Positions 1-11,149 of a stretch of DNA of 64,000 bases are shown here, in pieces. The first letter of the stretch is position 1. Every line of letters starts with the position of its first letter. The position numbers and the translations under genes are program-made. Under the pieces are notes generated by a model. That model had not been told where the DNA came from. It saw only the letters and a program-made list of their open reading frames with translations, and did no database searches. The DNA is from Bombyx mori (Eukaryota > Arthropoda > Insecta > Lepidoptera > Bombycidae), in NCBI RefSeq assembly GCF_030269925.1, contig NC_085117.1:6386731-6450730 (forward strand), written 5' to 3'.

Positions 1-107
1 GTAGCTTCCAAACAGTGAAAGAATTTTTCAAATCGGTTCAGTAGTTTCAGAGCCTATTCAATACAAACAAACAAACAAATCTTTACAATTTATAATATTA
101 GTATAGA
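1..107 (-). mobile_element. Helitron-like non-autonomous element, cut by window edge
   Basis: The 5' end of a minus-strand element. It ends at 'ttagtataga' followed by a host T, and carries a (CAAA)n run at about 64-79. The same text recurs at 53770-53963, where the other end (CTAG, host A) is visible. Its remaining part lies outside the window. Confidence 0.6.
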
Positions 108-979
108 TTAGTATAGAGAACTTCCGAATGACGGCGTTCGGATCGTTGATCTGCCGAGTAAAAACACCCGCTTGGTGGAACGTCTTCAGCCATATCTCTT
201 GTTGTGTCACATTCGTAGTGGTGTCACTCCAAATCACTAAATATTAAAACAGTCAAAACAACATGCATTGCCCTATAACATATACCGAACCCGATGCTTG
301 AAATTTAAATTCACTAAATTTACGACGCATGTTAGCTAAATTATGTCTGTAATTATTTGAAGCTTAGAAAACGCACGCCGCAAACAGAAACACTTTATAA
401 GCGTAACGAAATTTATTCATCGTGATTTCCCGCCACTTCTGACGGTTCAAGAGGTCCGTAATTAAAAGGGCAATTAAAAATGGCAGTCAGGACTGCTATA
501 ATAATAACAATTAAGTGAATGGAGATGGGAACGGAATTAAGAATGATATTAGGGGTCACGATTTTATTTATCGCCGTCGGACAAATTTTTAGTAGGAATG
601 AAAAAAACATAATGGAAAACGATCGCAATGTTCGTAGGCTCCAGTAAACGCTCAGATGGGCCGTGAACTATCAAACTACATAGTGTGTCCAATTTACCCG
701 CGGAAGAAGTGACAGAGTTTTTTCTATCTAATCTATCGCAGGCTAAATAAATCCTCTACATGCATATGTTTTTCCTTTTTAGTATCGCTTTTCAAGTGTC
801 ACTTCAGTTTCATCAAGCTGCAATTGATAACTAAAAGTTTTCATTTCGATTATTTAACATATTTGCCATATTTGCCGACGATGTAACAATTCGGAATGGG
901 TAATATTTAATTCCTTAGATTTCACTGTAGGTTACTGGCCTGACAAATAAAAGGGTTTTGAAATGCATTTTTTTATATT
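108..979. other. No recognisable feature
   Basis: AT-rich unique-looking sequence. The 71-codon minus frame at 413-628 has no recognisable domain and I do not call it. Confidence 0.5.
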
Positions 980-1211
980 TTATACATGCCTTTTTTTTTT
1001 TTTTTGGTCAGGAGGAAATCACCGGACTTCCGCCCTCCCCTGGGGATGGAGGGCGGGGCATGTCGGAGTCGAACTGACTAAAACCTCCTGTCGCTCAACA
1101 ACCCGCGTCCGAACCTCGCATGAGACAGAACCCATGAAAAGGCAAAGGGGGGAAAGTGAAGCGTTTAGTGCGGAGCTCATCTCTCCCATCACCCTCCCCC
1201 TTATACATGCC
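980..1211 (-). mobile_element. Retroposed 3' end with poly-T and target-site duplication
   Basis: An 11-bp direct repeat 'ttatacatgcc' (980-990 and 1201-1211) brackets a 210-bp GC-richer insert. The insert begins on the + strand with 15 Ts, so it is an A-tailed retroposon in minus orientation. It contains a hairpin-like GC stretch (gccctcccctgg...agggcggg, about 1031-1056). It resembles a 5'-truncated LINE 3' UTR, but I cannot name the family. Confidence 0.8.
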
Positions 1212-2429
1212 TAGGTATATTATTACTGTTTAAAAATAATAATTTCGTACTGCAAATTTATACTTCACAATATCTTCCGATTTTTGAAACCCCTGCTTTC
1301 GTCTCTGACTCGAATTGAGATAAAACACGGTCAGATTACGTGAATCTATGCAAATGTATCCGGGGAATGGCGCCCGAGTCACTGATACCGGGTAATTTCG
1401 CGTTTCGGAGTTGGCAACCCTCGAAATGCTGAGAGTAGACATTAAATTTTAATTTGTATAAATAATATAGCTATTATGTTTCTATTGCTACCGAAATAAG
1501 TCGATGCGAAGAAGCGGTAACCGAGCAAGTACTGAGACTGATATTGACAGAGCCTGATTATTTTATCATTGATCACGAAAGTAAAGCCATCACGGTACAT
1601 CCGTACTAAAAATGCTTGCCATAAATCATGGAATAGAATAAATACTGGAAAAACGTGATTCCTTGACCCCGATGTGATCCAGTTTGATCGGACAAAGGAA
1701 TCGTTCACTAACCGAGGTTTATTGTTCGGTAGATGGAATATTGTTGTTTAGAACTTTTATATGTAGGTATCATCTTTTATATTCAAGCTTATCTTGAAAA
1801 TTTCATTATTGTGATTGCTATTTTGGTTGTATTTCTTCTATTCTATAATAGCTACATACCGCTATGTTTCTATTATATAAATTATGAACCTTATTATTAT
1901 TGAAGCTCATTTAAAATGACAAGCATTGACAGTGACCGAATTAACCTAAATAAATATTTAAACGTGGCCAATTCCCGATTAAAACACGCATTTTCTCGAC
2001 CAGAAAAGGAAGTCGACCAATCACGTCAGTCTTTTTTTTCAGAGATTACATATTATCATGAGCCTTACAGCATGCAATTAAAGAAACAGTAAAACATGTG
2101 CGGATTAAGATTAAGATAAACCAGATCTCGTATAATCTGAAAGCCTTCAGTTACCTTAAAAATACGCGACATGGTTCTGAATGCTATATTTATTTATCTA
2201 GATAAAATATTACGTTTCCATACAGGATTTCTTAGGATTATTTCCTTCATAGCTTTCATCGTCTTTTAGTACAAAAAACAATGTATGACACATTTTCTGT
2301 CACATACAGATAACTTTTGATTATACTTATTAATAGTCCGGTACAGAAACATACGAGTCATATAAAGGGATAAAGTGGATAAAGGGTTATAAAGATTGCA
2401 ATTGCCTTTAAACGTCATTTTATTATTGA
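1212..2429. other. No recognisable feature
   Basis: AT-rich sequence. Short minus frames at 1230-1442 and 1442-1708 show no domain, signal peptide or splice pattern that I can support. Confidence 0.5.
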
Positions 2430-2462
2430 AGTGAAACTTCCTTATCGGCGTTGGAAAAAAAT

Positions 2463-2508
2463 TTACCGTCACATTTTTCGGTTACGCGTCACATTTTTCC
2501 GTTACGCG
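2463..2508. repeat. 20-bp tandem pair
   Basis: 'gtcacatttttcggttacgc' is followed at once by a second copy differing at one base ('tccg' for 'tcgg'). Confidence 0.8.
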
Positions 2509-2518
2509 CCATCTGTTT

Positions 2519-2637
2519 TGTATTCATGTCTATGATAATAAAATCCTTTTGTTTAAACTTTATCTAATTTAACTTTTTTGTATTCATGTCTATGATAATA
2601 AAATCCTTTTGTTTAAACTTTATCTAATTTAACTTTA
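2519..2637. repeat. 60-bp tandem duplication, near-perfect
   Basis: Positions 2521-2576 recur without a single change at 2581-2636 (period 60). The unit starts 'tattcatgtctatgataata'. The absence of divergence in otherwise decayed DNA points to a recent duplication or, if this is an assembly, a duplication artefact. Confidence 0.9.
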
Positions 2638-2765
2638 TTTAACCAATTTCTAGAAAGTTGCACGTAGATCATTTTTCGAAAAATAAGGCCATAAACAAGT
2701 TTCACTTCTTACGTGTGTACACTAGTACACGCACACATTTTTTTTCTTACATAGTAATCTGGATC

Positions 2766-3878
2766 CATTTATCACCCAACCCCATTTCAATGCCACAGGA
2801 ATATTTAACAAGGTTGGGCGCGAAAATCAGAAAACAATGAATACTCAAACGATAATGACAGCATTATTTACGGCCAGGCTTTGTATAATGTGGAAAAAAG
2901 TCATCACCATTAGTTGGAAAGATGATATTGCTCTCGGATATAAGCTTGAACATAATAGTGAAGCCGCTGCATACAGCACTATTTTAATTCTAGAGGTTCC
3001 TAAGGAACCTAGAGGAAATGCTTTAAGAATCTTAAAAGTACGAAAACCCTGCATCGAAGTGTTCTGCCATTTTATACACATTTCATTTATCTGGCAACGG
3101 TCAGAATAATTTCATAGAAAATAGGTTACTTCTAATTTACACCACTGATACCTAATTTACAGAACTACGTGTGTACGGATAAAAAGTAAAACCGTAAAAC
3201 TGAAGCAAAATAAAAACGAAAATATTCCACTATTTATTTTCTTATATGCTGTAATGAATGAAGAACCTTCTATGTATTTAATTTGTAAATAAGGTAAGAT
3301 TTGTAAAGAAGGAAGGAGTAATTTTATTGCACGATCATGTATCGGTAAATGCAAATTGACAGCGAAGAGACCGGAATAAAATAAAACGTAGACGACGGAC
3401 GAAGCCGCGCGCTACCACATAAATTCATTTGTAAGGATGCGACTACAATTTGTCGATAAAGTTTTAATGCATTAAAAGTATCGTTCGATTTGTTAACGTT
3501 ACCTATAATATTTTCAAATGACAATGACATGAGAACATTAATGTACAGGACCTACTTGTCTTCATAAGACAATGTGGGATGTTATCCCATCTTCCAAGGA
3601 GCGAATAGTTGTTTTCCGGCAAAATGGGTAATACTGTGGCTATAACCTCAAGAGCTCCAACAAGTTCTACTAAGTGTTTTAATATTCAATAATTAAGGAC
3701 GGATGACTTTGTATAAGTGGGAGTTTCACTTCTGGAGACAGTTGATTTAGATGGTGATGTAAGAGCGGCAACAGATGGAAGCTCACTTTTATTCTGTTGA
3801 AAAAACAGGCAGTCGATGCTATTCTTTAATGATTCAAAACCATAACAAACTGTCATACACTTAGCTTTTTATACATTA
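2766..3878. other. No recognisable feature
   Basis: AT-rich. Frames of 90 codons (2837-3109, +) and 78 codons (2845-3081, -) overlap each other and show no known motif. Confidence 0.45.
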
Positions 3879-4099
3879 CTAGCCGTACTCGCCCGCTTCG
3901 TTGGGCATTTAAAATTAACATTATTATTTATTGTTATTATTATTAGGGAGTCCAACACTCATATAAATATTAGCCTATCTATCAAGTTGTACATGTATTT
4001 TCTGCATGGATGCCAAGTTTCAAGTCAATCGGATGCATAGTTCAGTAGTTATAACGGAACATCCGTAAAAACCACTGTAGATTTATATGTTAGTATAGA
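3879..4099 (-). mobile_element. Helitron-like non-autonomous element
   Basis: Read on the minus strand it starts TCTATACTAACATA after a host A and ends CGGGCGAGTACGGCTAG before a host T. These are the 5'-TC / 3'-CTAG ends and A-T insertion site of Helitrons. A second copy of the family lies at 17247-17495 in the opposite direction, sharing the 'acggatgttccgttataact' and 'cttgaaacttgg' segments. Confidence 0.65.
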
Positions 4100-4496
4100 T
4101 TTTAATGTAGTTCTAACATAACTGAGATTTGCATTTTAAGTTAGCAGTCTATATGCTGTTGTGTATCATGTTGTGTCATTTAAAAGGTTCATTAACCGTT
4201 TGAGACCCGGGAGAAGTGAGTTGCCCATCCACACATTTTTTCGAAATTAATTTTTCTGTACTATCGATTAAATTCATTAACATCACTAAACTCGGAGATA
4301 TATCGACGTTAATCTAAGAACGTGAGAAATGTACATTTTATATGCGCGGAATCACATCGCCGCAGCCCGCTTCACGTGTTACTAATATGAACATTTTTTT
4401 TTTATATTTGCAATTACATATAAGTTTATTGCTTTCATTTTTTTCTAATTTATCTTTTAGGTAAAATATAGGTATAATATGTAATATGATGGTATG
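4100..4496. other. No recognisable feature
   Basis: Mixed-composition sequence without coding or repeat signals that I can identify. Confidence 0.4.
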
Positions 4497-4499
4497 AGG

Positions 4500-4556
4500 T
4501 AATAAGTCAAGGTTCTGGTGGCCTAAAGGATAAGACGCACGGGATACTTGTATCAT
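4500..4556 (+). mobile_element. Bm1 SINE head fragment
   Basis: 'tggcctaaaggataagacgc' is the tRNA-like head of Bm1 containing the A-box-like segment. The B box and body are absent. Confidence 0.6.
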
Positions 4557-4582
4557 CTTCTAACACCCCCGCCAATGCCGAA

Positions 4583-4835
4583 GTATTTTTTGAGGGATTG
4601 CTGGTGACCCAGAGACCTTTCTACCTTCACAGGACAGGTGTTTATTTCTTCCACGAACCAACAAAATGTTCTCTGCTTATTCGTTGGTAGTCTAAGGGGC
4701 TATTTCGGCTACGCGCTGACGGGTAGTTCAGCAAACGGCCTCAACTTGAGAGAATTAATTAATACTAGCTCTAGCACGAGCAGTGCTTCGCTGAATCTAC
4801 CACCGGATTGGAATCTGCATCCACTGAGAAGCTCC
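4583..4835 (-). mobile_element. LINE-B 3' fragment (degenerate)
   Basis: Contains 'gagggattgctggtgaccca' and, further right, 'gaatctaccaccggattgg' and 'ccactgagaag'. These are in the same order and orientation as the 3' region of the minus-strand Jockey-type relic at 5070-6225. The middle is divergent or replaced. Confidence 0.5.
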
Positions 4836-5069
4836 GGCTTGAAGGGTGAGACTGCGGTCGGAAGGGTGATAAAGGTGAGAAGGAATTTCCCTCATGTAAT
4901 AAAATTCAAGCTCACACTATTGCGTAATTACTGGTAGTAAGGCGTATTGGGCTAGTTATCACCATTCTCCCTATTACTGCTTCGAAACACGCATGCGTTT
5001 GAGTAATAGGTTAAACCTATTTAAAGCAATCTGTAATTTTTAGATCAGCGGGTCTTACATCATCATTTT
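4836..5069. other. No clear feature
   Basis: Contains a weak Bm1-like trace ('gcgtaattactggtagtaag', about 4922-4941), otherwise nothing. Confidence 0.35.
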
Positions 5070-6225
5070 GTTTTTTATGTTTGAGGGATTACCGGTGGGT
5101 CGGAGACCTTTCGAGTTTCACAAGGATAGGTGGGCGAGCAAAGGCTCAGCCAGGAGGAGTGGGATTTGCTAACAGCTGCCCGAGCGCCTCGAAAGGAGAC
5201 CTTACAATTCAAGAGTATCTGCTTTGCGATTAAGTTTACTACCGGATCGGAATTGCGACCCGCTGAGAAGAACCGGTGAGAAACTCAGCGGGCTGATGTT
5301 TAGGTTAGGTTGTACGTCGAAGTCTTTGCGAGTTCGACGAGTACGGTTACCGGAGTCCCTGAGCCTGCTCCTAGTATTTGAGCTAAAGGTGTCTAATGCA
5401 ACGGTTATTGAATCTCTGGAATGGATCCGTAAGGACGTGTCTAGGGCGTCGACGGTGACTGGCTCCTGCGTGATCAGGATTCGGGGAGTAGTCAGCGGCG
5501 GCAACGATAAGGCGATTATCATGACGCATAGCCTTATCGAAGTACCGTTCCGACGCTGACTTCATGTATTTCTGGATAGATTCGAGGCCCAGGTCGTCGT
5601 GTAGGTCAACGTTCCTCACGAACCACGGAGCTCCGACGGCTAACCTGCAAAAGCGGGATTGTAGAGATTGGAGGGTATCTATGTGTGTGCGGGCCGCGTG
5701 AGCGAACACCACACTCGCGTACGTCATGACGGGCCTTATGCAAGTTTTGGAAAGTGTCACCTTGTTCCGAAGTGACATTTTGCTCCGCTTACAGATCATG
5801 GGGTTAGAGTCTGCCGAGGATAAACGCGGTACGGTCGACTGATTTTATATACGGGCGGAATGTCATCGATGCATCCAGGGTAACTCCCAGGTACTGGAAC
5901 TTCCTGGTCCAACGTATGAGTTGGCCGAAGAGGGTAATGGAGGTGTGAGATTCCTCCTCCTAATCAGGAAAGAAATCTGCGTGGAGTTTCCCCTTTGAAA
6001 TAGCACCGCTGTGCTTTTTGCTGGGTTGATGTCTATGCTCCTTTTTTGGAACAACTGTCCTAAGGTTAGGGCTGCGCTCTAGAGTTCCCTCGCGATTAGG
6101 GATTTGTTTCTACTCGAGTAGTAAGCGGTCGTATCGTCAGCGAATGAGGCTAACTGGGTCGGCGGTGGCCGGGAAATATCGTTAATAAATAAACTAAATA
6201 GGAGCGGAAGTTAGTGCCAATCGGT
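5070..6225 (-). mobile_element. Jockey-type LINE (LINE-B), 5'-truncated and broken
   Basis: Read on the minus strand, a reverse transcriptase starts near 6220. It continues through LLFSLFINDI to the catalytic motif FADD (codons at 6133-6144), then the thumb region with 'NPAKS'. A TAG stop lies just after FADD, and frames change repeatedly. The C-terminal domain (about 5799-5383) includes 'YASVVFAHAARTHIDTLQSL', the conserved post-RT segment of Jockey-clade elements. The 3' UTR runs down to about 5070, where an A-rich tail (minus strand) appears. This copy ties the short 'ctcagtgggtcgc' repeats elsewhere in the window to a Jockey-type parent. It is non-functional. Confidence 0.8.
5383..5799 (-). 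pseudogene. LINE-B reverse transcriptase C-terminal domain
   Basis: A 138-codon open stretch. It matches the region following the RT thumb in Jockey-clade LINE ORF2 proteins ('LSKTCIRPVMTYASVVFAHA', then 'LQSLQSRFCRLAVGAPWFVRN'). It lacks the RT core, which lies upstream in other frames (FADD at 6133-6144). It is a fragment of a dead retrotransposon, not a host gene. Confidence 0.75.
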
Positions 6226-7803
6226 CGGTAGTATTCGTTCCTTATCTCCTTACTTCCTTTGTTCTTCCCGTTAATTGCTTATGCTCATAATACTGCATTT
6301 AAAAGTAAATGGGGATCGTATGTCGTATCGCTATATAAACATGCGAGTGCAGTTCATTCAATTACAATGCGGTTCCAATAGAACGAATATTCTGTATATA
6401 TACAAAAAATAATGTTAGTTTTCCGCCCACGAGAAGGGAGCGAGTAATCCACTAGTAATGCAAACAGCATCTTTTCATTTTGATGGGGGAATTTTTGCGG
6501 ACACCATGATTGCTGGAAACCACGGACAATCCGATAGAAAGACAGATGCATTCGTTTTTATATGGGTAGCCGAGAGCTTAGGGTTTACTGGATGATAATT
6601 GGTATCTGGAGCCAAAAAATATCACAGGGTAAAGGCACTACAAACAGTTTCCCATAATAATGTACCTACTCTGTATGTTGTAACTTGATTTGACTACCAG
6701 TTTGAGAGCCGGCCACGAATCTAAGGTCTGTCCTCCTGGGTGAAGTTAGCCCTTAGTTTGGAAAATCGGTATAATACATATACATATGTATATGTGAAAG
6801 GTTTAAGTTCGATAATGAGGTGATGTGAGTACTGTGGACGAACAGAGAATACGGAATAAAGCTGTTTGATGTCTGGAGAATCTTAAATCTCAGCGGGATA
6901 CTCTCTCGTCTCCTTTTAATGACATTTCTTGATGTTTAATAAACAATATCATTTTGTTTCTGTTGATAGCATTAACAGTGTGATTGTACCTTGCAAAATA
7001 CACACTTCAAAATATAGATATGTCAAATTCTGTAAACACTTCATTATAATTTCCGTTTACGGAAATAACTTCGCGTGACGGCAAACCAATAATTCTTTGG
7101 CCACTAAATCAAGCAGCACGGTCGATGTGTGTTAATGTTTAGAATGTACCTATTAATTTAGTTAAATTTAGTTAAAAACTGTCTTATCTTATTATTATTT
7201 ATATTTCACTTTTGATTAGCACAAGACAAATGAAAGATACTAGAAACATGGTAATTAATTTTGAATACTTAGCCGTATTAATAATAAATACAATGCTTAG
7301 GAAACAATTTGGCAACAAATACAAAAAATAATCTGTTATAATAATTTTCTAATACGATAGAGGACATATGCGAGAATTAGCCGTCTACTCGATCACGGGA
7401 CACTGAAACAGAATGTAACTTAAAAAAAACTTTATTTTATTACAATCGTTTAAATACCCTAGCATTTAAAAATATATAGTTAAATGCTAACTAATAATAA
7501 AGTAATACTTTTATAATGCTAATGACGCTGTTGAATTTTATTGATTGTAAAAGAAATATCCGTTTCACATTTCAATATGATGGTATCCCTAACCCGCCTG
7601 AGGTTGAGACTTTATTAAAAAGTACAGCAAACGGCACGCGACTCCGAGGTACAACATGTTTTATTATCTTACGCCAAGGGAGGGGTCATTCACACCATAA
7701 TCTTTTTAGTTCGGTTCAGATTTTGTATTAAAGCCCACCATTGTTTTGTTCATATTAAGTGTATAATCTATGGTTTTGTTGCTCTAAATAGGTATGTAGA
7801 TAA
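6226..7803. other. No recognisable feature
   Basis: AT-rich with short unsupported frames (6354-6551 -, 7516-7731 +). A small palindrome 'atacatatgtatatg' lies at about 6779-6795. Confidence 0.45.
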
Positions 7804-8083
7804 ATGTTGGGACTTCCTTTTCCTTATTCCTTCCTCAATCCCCTATCCACGCCATCTGTTGACACTACGAGAAAAACTACACACGTATGAAAATGGCGCG
7901 AAGTGTGTAAAAAAAACTAAAACATGGTGCCGGTGCAAAAACAATAAAATTGTGATTTGTTGATCAATCAGCACATAGAACTCTCGTCAGTGAGAAAATT
8001 GAATAGTGCATCAACGAAATACAGAGTGAGTCCTAAACCTTATCCTTTTCTCAGTACCAAACATATCTAAATTCAAAACATAT
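7804..8083 (+). repeat. Candidate 5' LTR of the BEL/Pao element
   Basis: Begins TGTTGGGACTTCC and could end at '...ttcaaaaca', followed within about 7 bases by 'tggtccgtttcgagcgcg', a TGG-initiated stretch of the kind used as a primer-binding site. Contains 'aacaataaaattg', a possible poly-A signal. It is placed directly upstream of gag. No second LTR exists in the window to prove the ends, so this is inference from position and terminal dinucleotides. Confidence 0.35.
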
Positions 8084-8377
8084 TTAGTGGTCCGTTTCGA
8101 GCGCGAATAACCTATGGTAACTAGGGGCATATTCGTTAGAAAACTAGTTATACATTTCATTTCGCTTTAATCTTATCCTAATAACAATATAACTATTATT
8201 TTATAATATTATTTTACTATTTAAAGCATAAAATAACAAAATACTTTTATAAATCTCAAGTGACGTAGATAGTTCAAGAAATTTCTCGGTTGTAAAAATA
8301 GCATTCATTTGCGACATAATTTTTGTATTCAAATTCTAATTATATTTGTATTGTTACTATAATTTACGTATTCTATA
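8084..8377 (+). other. BEL/Pao leader region
   Basis: AT-rich, non-coding, between the candidate LTR and the first gag codons at 8378. Nothing further identified. Confidence 0.3.
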
Positions 8378-8581
8378 ATGTCAGAACTCAAATTAAATCT
8401 TTTCCTAACAAGTCAACGTGAATATGTTTTTAAGGACATACAAATACTTTATAATTTATCACAACAAATTGCATCAGATTCGTCACAATTATCTCAATTC
8501 AATGTTCGATACAAACGTCTAGATGAGTCGTCTATTATCAAAGGTGGCAATCTGTGCATTTGGACAAAAAAATGTTATTAA
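8378..8581 (+). pseudogene. BEL/Pao gag N-terminal fragment
   Basis: A 67-codon frame beginning MSELKLNLFL, with a helical amphipathic look typical of the start of BEL/Pao gag. It ends in a stop just where the sequence becomes an inverted near-copy of itself (8521-8565 against 8761-8804). The following gag codons resume near 8816 in another frame. The assignment rests mostly on position. Confidence 0.45.
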
Positions 8582-8815
8582 TATGTCAATACAGATTGAT
8601 TTGAATATAATCGTCTCCTTCAAAGAATACGGTTCAAAACCTGCATTAAATAAAAGTTAATACTTAACCTGTTATTTATCTAAGATGTCGTTCAGAAGAG
8701 TTTTGTGACTGCCAATGGAATACAAAGTCAATAATTCGTTTTTCTGATTTACCAATAATTGTCCAAAAGTCAGATTGCCGGCTTTGATAATAGTCGACTC
8801 AGATGTTTTACGGTA

Positions 8816-9647
8816 AGAATATTTAGATCTAACTAATCAAATAAATGCGATAAAACTTGAAATTAATCCTAAAGACAAAATCGATATGCAAGTTGTTAAG
8901 GCATTTGACGACATGTATTACGCGATATCGGAAGCGTCCAACGCCGATCCCGGCGACGCCGGCGCACTCGCGTCGCATTACAACACCTCACCCAAGCCGT
9001 TTGGTCAGCAAGTGCGTTTACCAAAAATTAATTTAATCAAGTTTGATGGTAGAATTGAGCAATGGCGGACTTTTTATGATACATTTACGTCGCTTGTACA
9101 CGAGAATGAGAATATTACAGCAATTGAGAAATTTCATTATTTAATATCGTGTCTATCGGGTGCTGCTTTATCGATTGCCAAAGGGGTACCTGTTACATCT
9201 GATAATTATAAAATAGTTTTCGACGCACTAGTGGGTCGATTTGAAAATAAAAGATTATTAGCTACATCTTATTTAGACAAAATTATACAATTTCAGCAAT
9301 TGAAAAGTTCTAACATTAATGATTTATTGATATTAAATAATTTATTATACGAAAGTGTCAATGCCCTCAAGGCAATAAACATTCCCAATCTTGGTGAATT
9401 TATATTATTCTATTTGGCGTCCCGTACTTTAGACAGTGACACTCGTAAAAGATTTGAATCACAGTTACAGGAAAATTCAAATAACCTACCTACTATAAAC
9501 GACTTACAAACTTTTTTACAAAACGATGTTAAGATACTAGAGGTTAGTGAACCAAGCTCGTCATCTGTTCACAACAAACTAATAAACAACTCACAAATTA
9601 TAAGAGTGCACCTCGCAATGAATGTTTTTCTAAAAAACCTTATTTGA
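8816..9647 (+). pseudogene. BEL/Pao gag (DUF1759-like region)
   Basis: Open from a stop at about 8813 to 9647; the first Met is at 8886. The segment 'LPKINLIKFDGRIEQWRTF' followed by 'FHYLISCLSGAALSIAKG' is the conserved core of the gag-like domain in BEL/Pao polyproteins. It forms the structural particle protein. The frame breaks near 9640, and the zinc-knuckle part continues in frame 2. A (GC-rich) run 'ccgatcccggcgacgccggc' at 8944-8963 contrasts with the surrounding AT-rich codons. Confidence 0.8.
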
Positions 9648-9910
9648 AATCAACATCATTGCCCGTTAATTCAAATATATCTTCAAGTGTCAACACCGGC
9701 CCACCGTGTAGCTGTTGTGAACAACAACATAATCTATATAAGTGTCCTAAATTTCAAGCTTTAGGCATACAAGACCGGCTTAATTTAGTGACATCAAAAT
9801 CTTTATGTAAAAACTGTTTACGCCAAAATCATAACATTAACAAATGTTATTCAAAATTAAATTGTTCTACTTGCGGACAACGACATCATACGCATCTACG
9901 CTTCAGTTGA
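9644..9910 (+). pseudogene. BEL/Pao nucleocapsid zinc knuckles
   Basis: 88 codons with cysteine/histidine clusters: 'CSCCEQQHNLYKCPKF', then 'CKNCLRQNHNINKC' and 'CSTCGQRHHTHL'. These are the paired CCHC-type knuckles between gag and protease in BEL/Pao elements and bind the element RNA. The reading frame differs from both neighbours. Confidence 0.75.
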
Positions 9911-9980
9911 CGTACGCCCGGACGAGATCACACGTAATCCTACCTTCGAGTCTAGCACTGCAGCCTCCACTAATGCGTAT

Positions 9981-10625
9981 GTGGGCTACAGTCGCTCGGT
10001 GGTTCTTTTGGATACTTGTGTAGTTCGCGTTCGTCATCCTCGCAGTACTAATCAAACATTTCTTGTATGTGCTTTGATTGATAGTGGTGCTCAAGATTGT
10101 TTCATTACCAAGTCATGTTGTCAACGTTTGGGCTTACCATTACGTCGCTGTCCATTAGCCGTAGTTGGTCTAGGTCAAAATGCTGTACATCACGTGACTG
10201 GAGTTACTTCTTGCACTGTACTTTCTCGTATTCCAGAAAATCCTCATTTCAACATTAATCCTATCGCAGTAAATACTATAACGAGTAAAATGCCTGTTAC
10301 AAACTTACCTACTAATCTTCGTGAATCTTTTAAACATCTGGTCCTCGCAGATGAAAATTTTGATAAACCATCTAATGTAGATTTACTACTCGGCGCAGAA
10401 CTGTTCCATAGTACTTATGACGGTCAACGCGTTCAGCACAGTCATGATCTACCGGTAGCTTTACACAGCGTATTTGGTTGGGTCATCACCGGCAAACTTG
10501 ATACAAACCATTTACCTCCGCCAACAATATCTATCTCTCTTAGCATCCACACGTTCTCTAGACGAGGGACTCAAGCTATTCTGGGAGATCGAAGAACCTC
10601 CAAGTCAGGTTATCTTAAACCCTGA
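9981..10625 (+). pseudogene. BEL/Pao aspartic protease
   Basis: Carries the active-site triplet D-S-G (codons 10080-10088) inside 'ALIDSGAQDCFITKSCCQRL', the retropepsin-like domain (DUF1758) of BEL/Pao elements, which would cleave the polyprotein. The catalytic Asp is intact. The C-terminal 'VDLLLGAELFHS' and 'VFGWVITGKL' segments are also typical. The frame is lost near 10500, where the reverse transcriptase frame takes over. Confidence 0.8.
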
Positions 10626-11142
10626 AGATATTAAATGTGAGCAAATGTACTCAAATCTAACGTATCGTAATCCCGACGGCAGGTATGTTGTACCTATGCT
10701 TCTCAAAGAACCTATCAGTCAACTAGGCGATTCTTTCAACCAATCATTCTCTCGGCTCGTTAACCTAGAACGACGCCTTGATCGAAACTTAGAGTTGAAA
10801 AAAGAGTACACCGCCTTTATGCGCGAATACAAGTTGTTAGGGCATATGGAGCCTAGCGCTGACGCGAATAAAATCGGGCAGTATATAATTCCTCATCATT
10901 GTGTCATTCGCCCGGAAGGTACAACGACTAAACTTAGGGTTGTATTCGATGCTAGCGCCAAAACTACCAATGGCAAATCTCTTAACGATCTTGTATATAC
11001 TGGTCCAAAACTTCAAAACGATATAGGAGATATACTTGCAAAATTTCGGTTGCATGCTGTTGTTGTTACAACATCGAACTCAGGCCAGAAGACCGAAAAT
11101 GGCAGCATATACTTTGGCGCGATTCTCCTTCTGATCCTGTAA
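10474..11142 (+). pseudogene. BEL/Pao reverse transcriptase, N-terminal half
   Basis: Includes 'NPDGRYVVPMLLKEP' and 'RPEGTTTKLRVVFDASAKT', the fingers/palm region of BEL/Pao RT including the conserved VFDAS motif. After 'FRLHAVVVTT' (about 11060) the expected aspartate-containing motif A is replaced by unrelated codons. The original frame reappears as 'QHILWRDSPSDPVTE' (about 11104-11148) and then meets a TAA. A small deletion plus frameshift explains this best. Confidence 0.8.
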
Positions 11143-11149
11143 CTGAGTA

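Larger units (their letters stand above)
2430..2765. mobile_element. MITE-like element with 'gaagtgaaactt' / 'aagtttcacttc' ends
   Basis: The motif 'tgaagtgaaacttc' at about 2428-2441 is inverted as 'aagtttcacttctta' at about 2698-2712. The part after 2698 ('acttcttacgtgtgtac', then 'agtacacgcac' and a T-run) matches 50388-50423. The interior contains tandem duplications. Outer boundaries and target duplication were not resolved. Confidence 0.4.

Noticed and set aside
5224..5559. 111-codon + frame
   Set aside because: Antisense to the LINE-B 3' region and C-terminal coding; a shadow.
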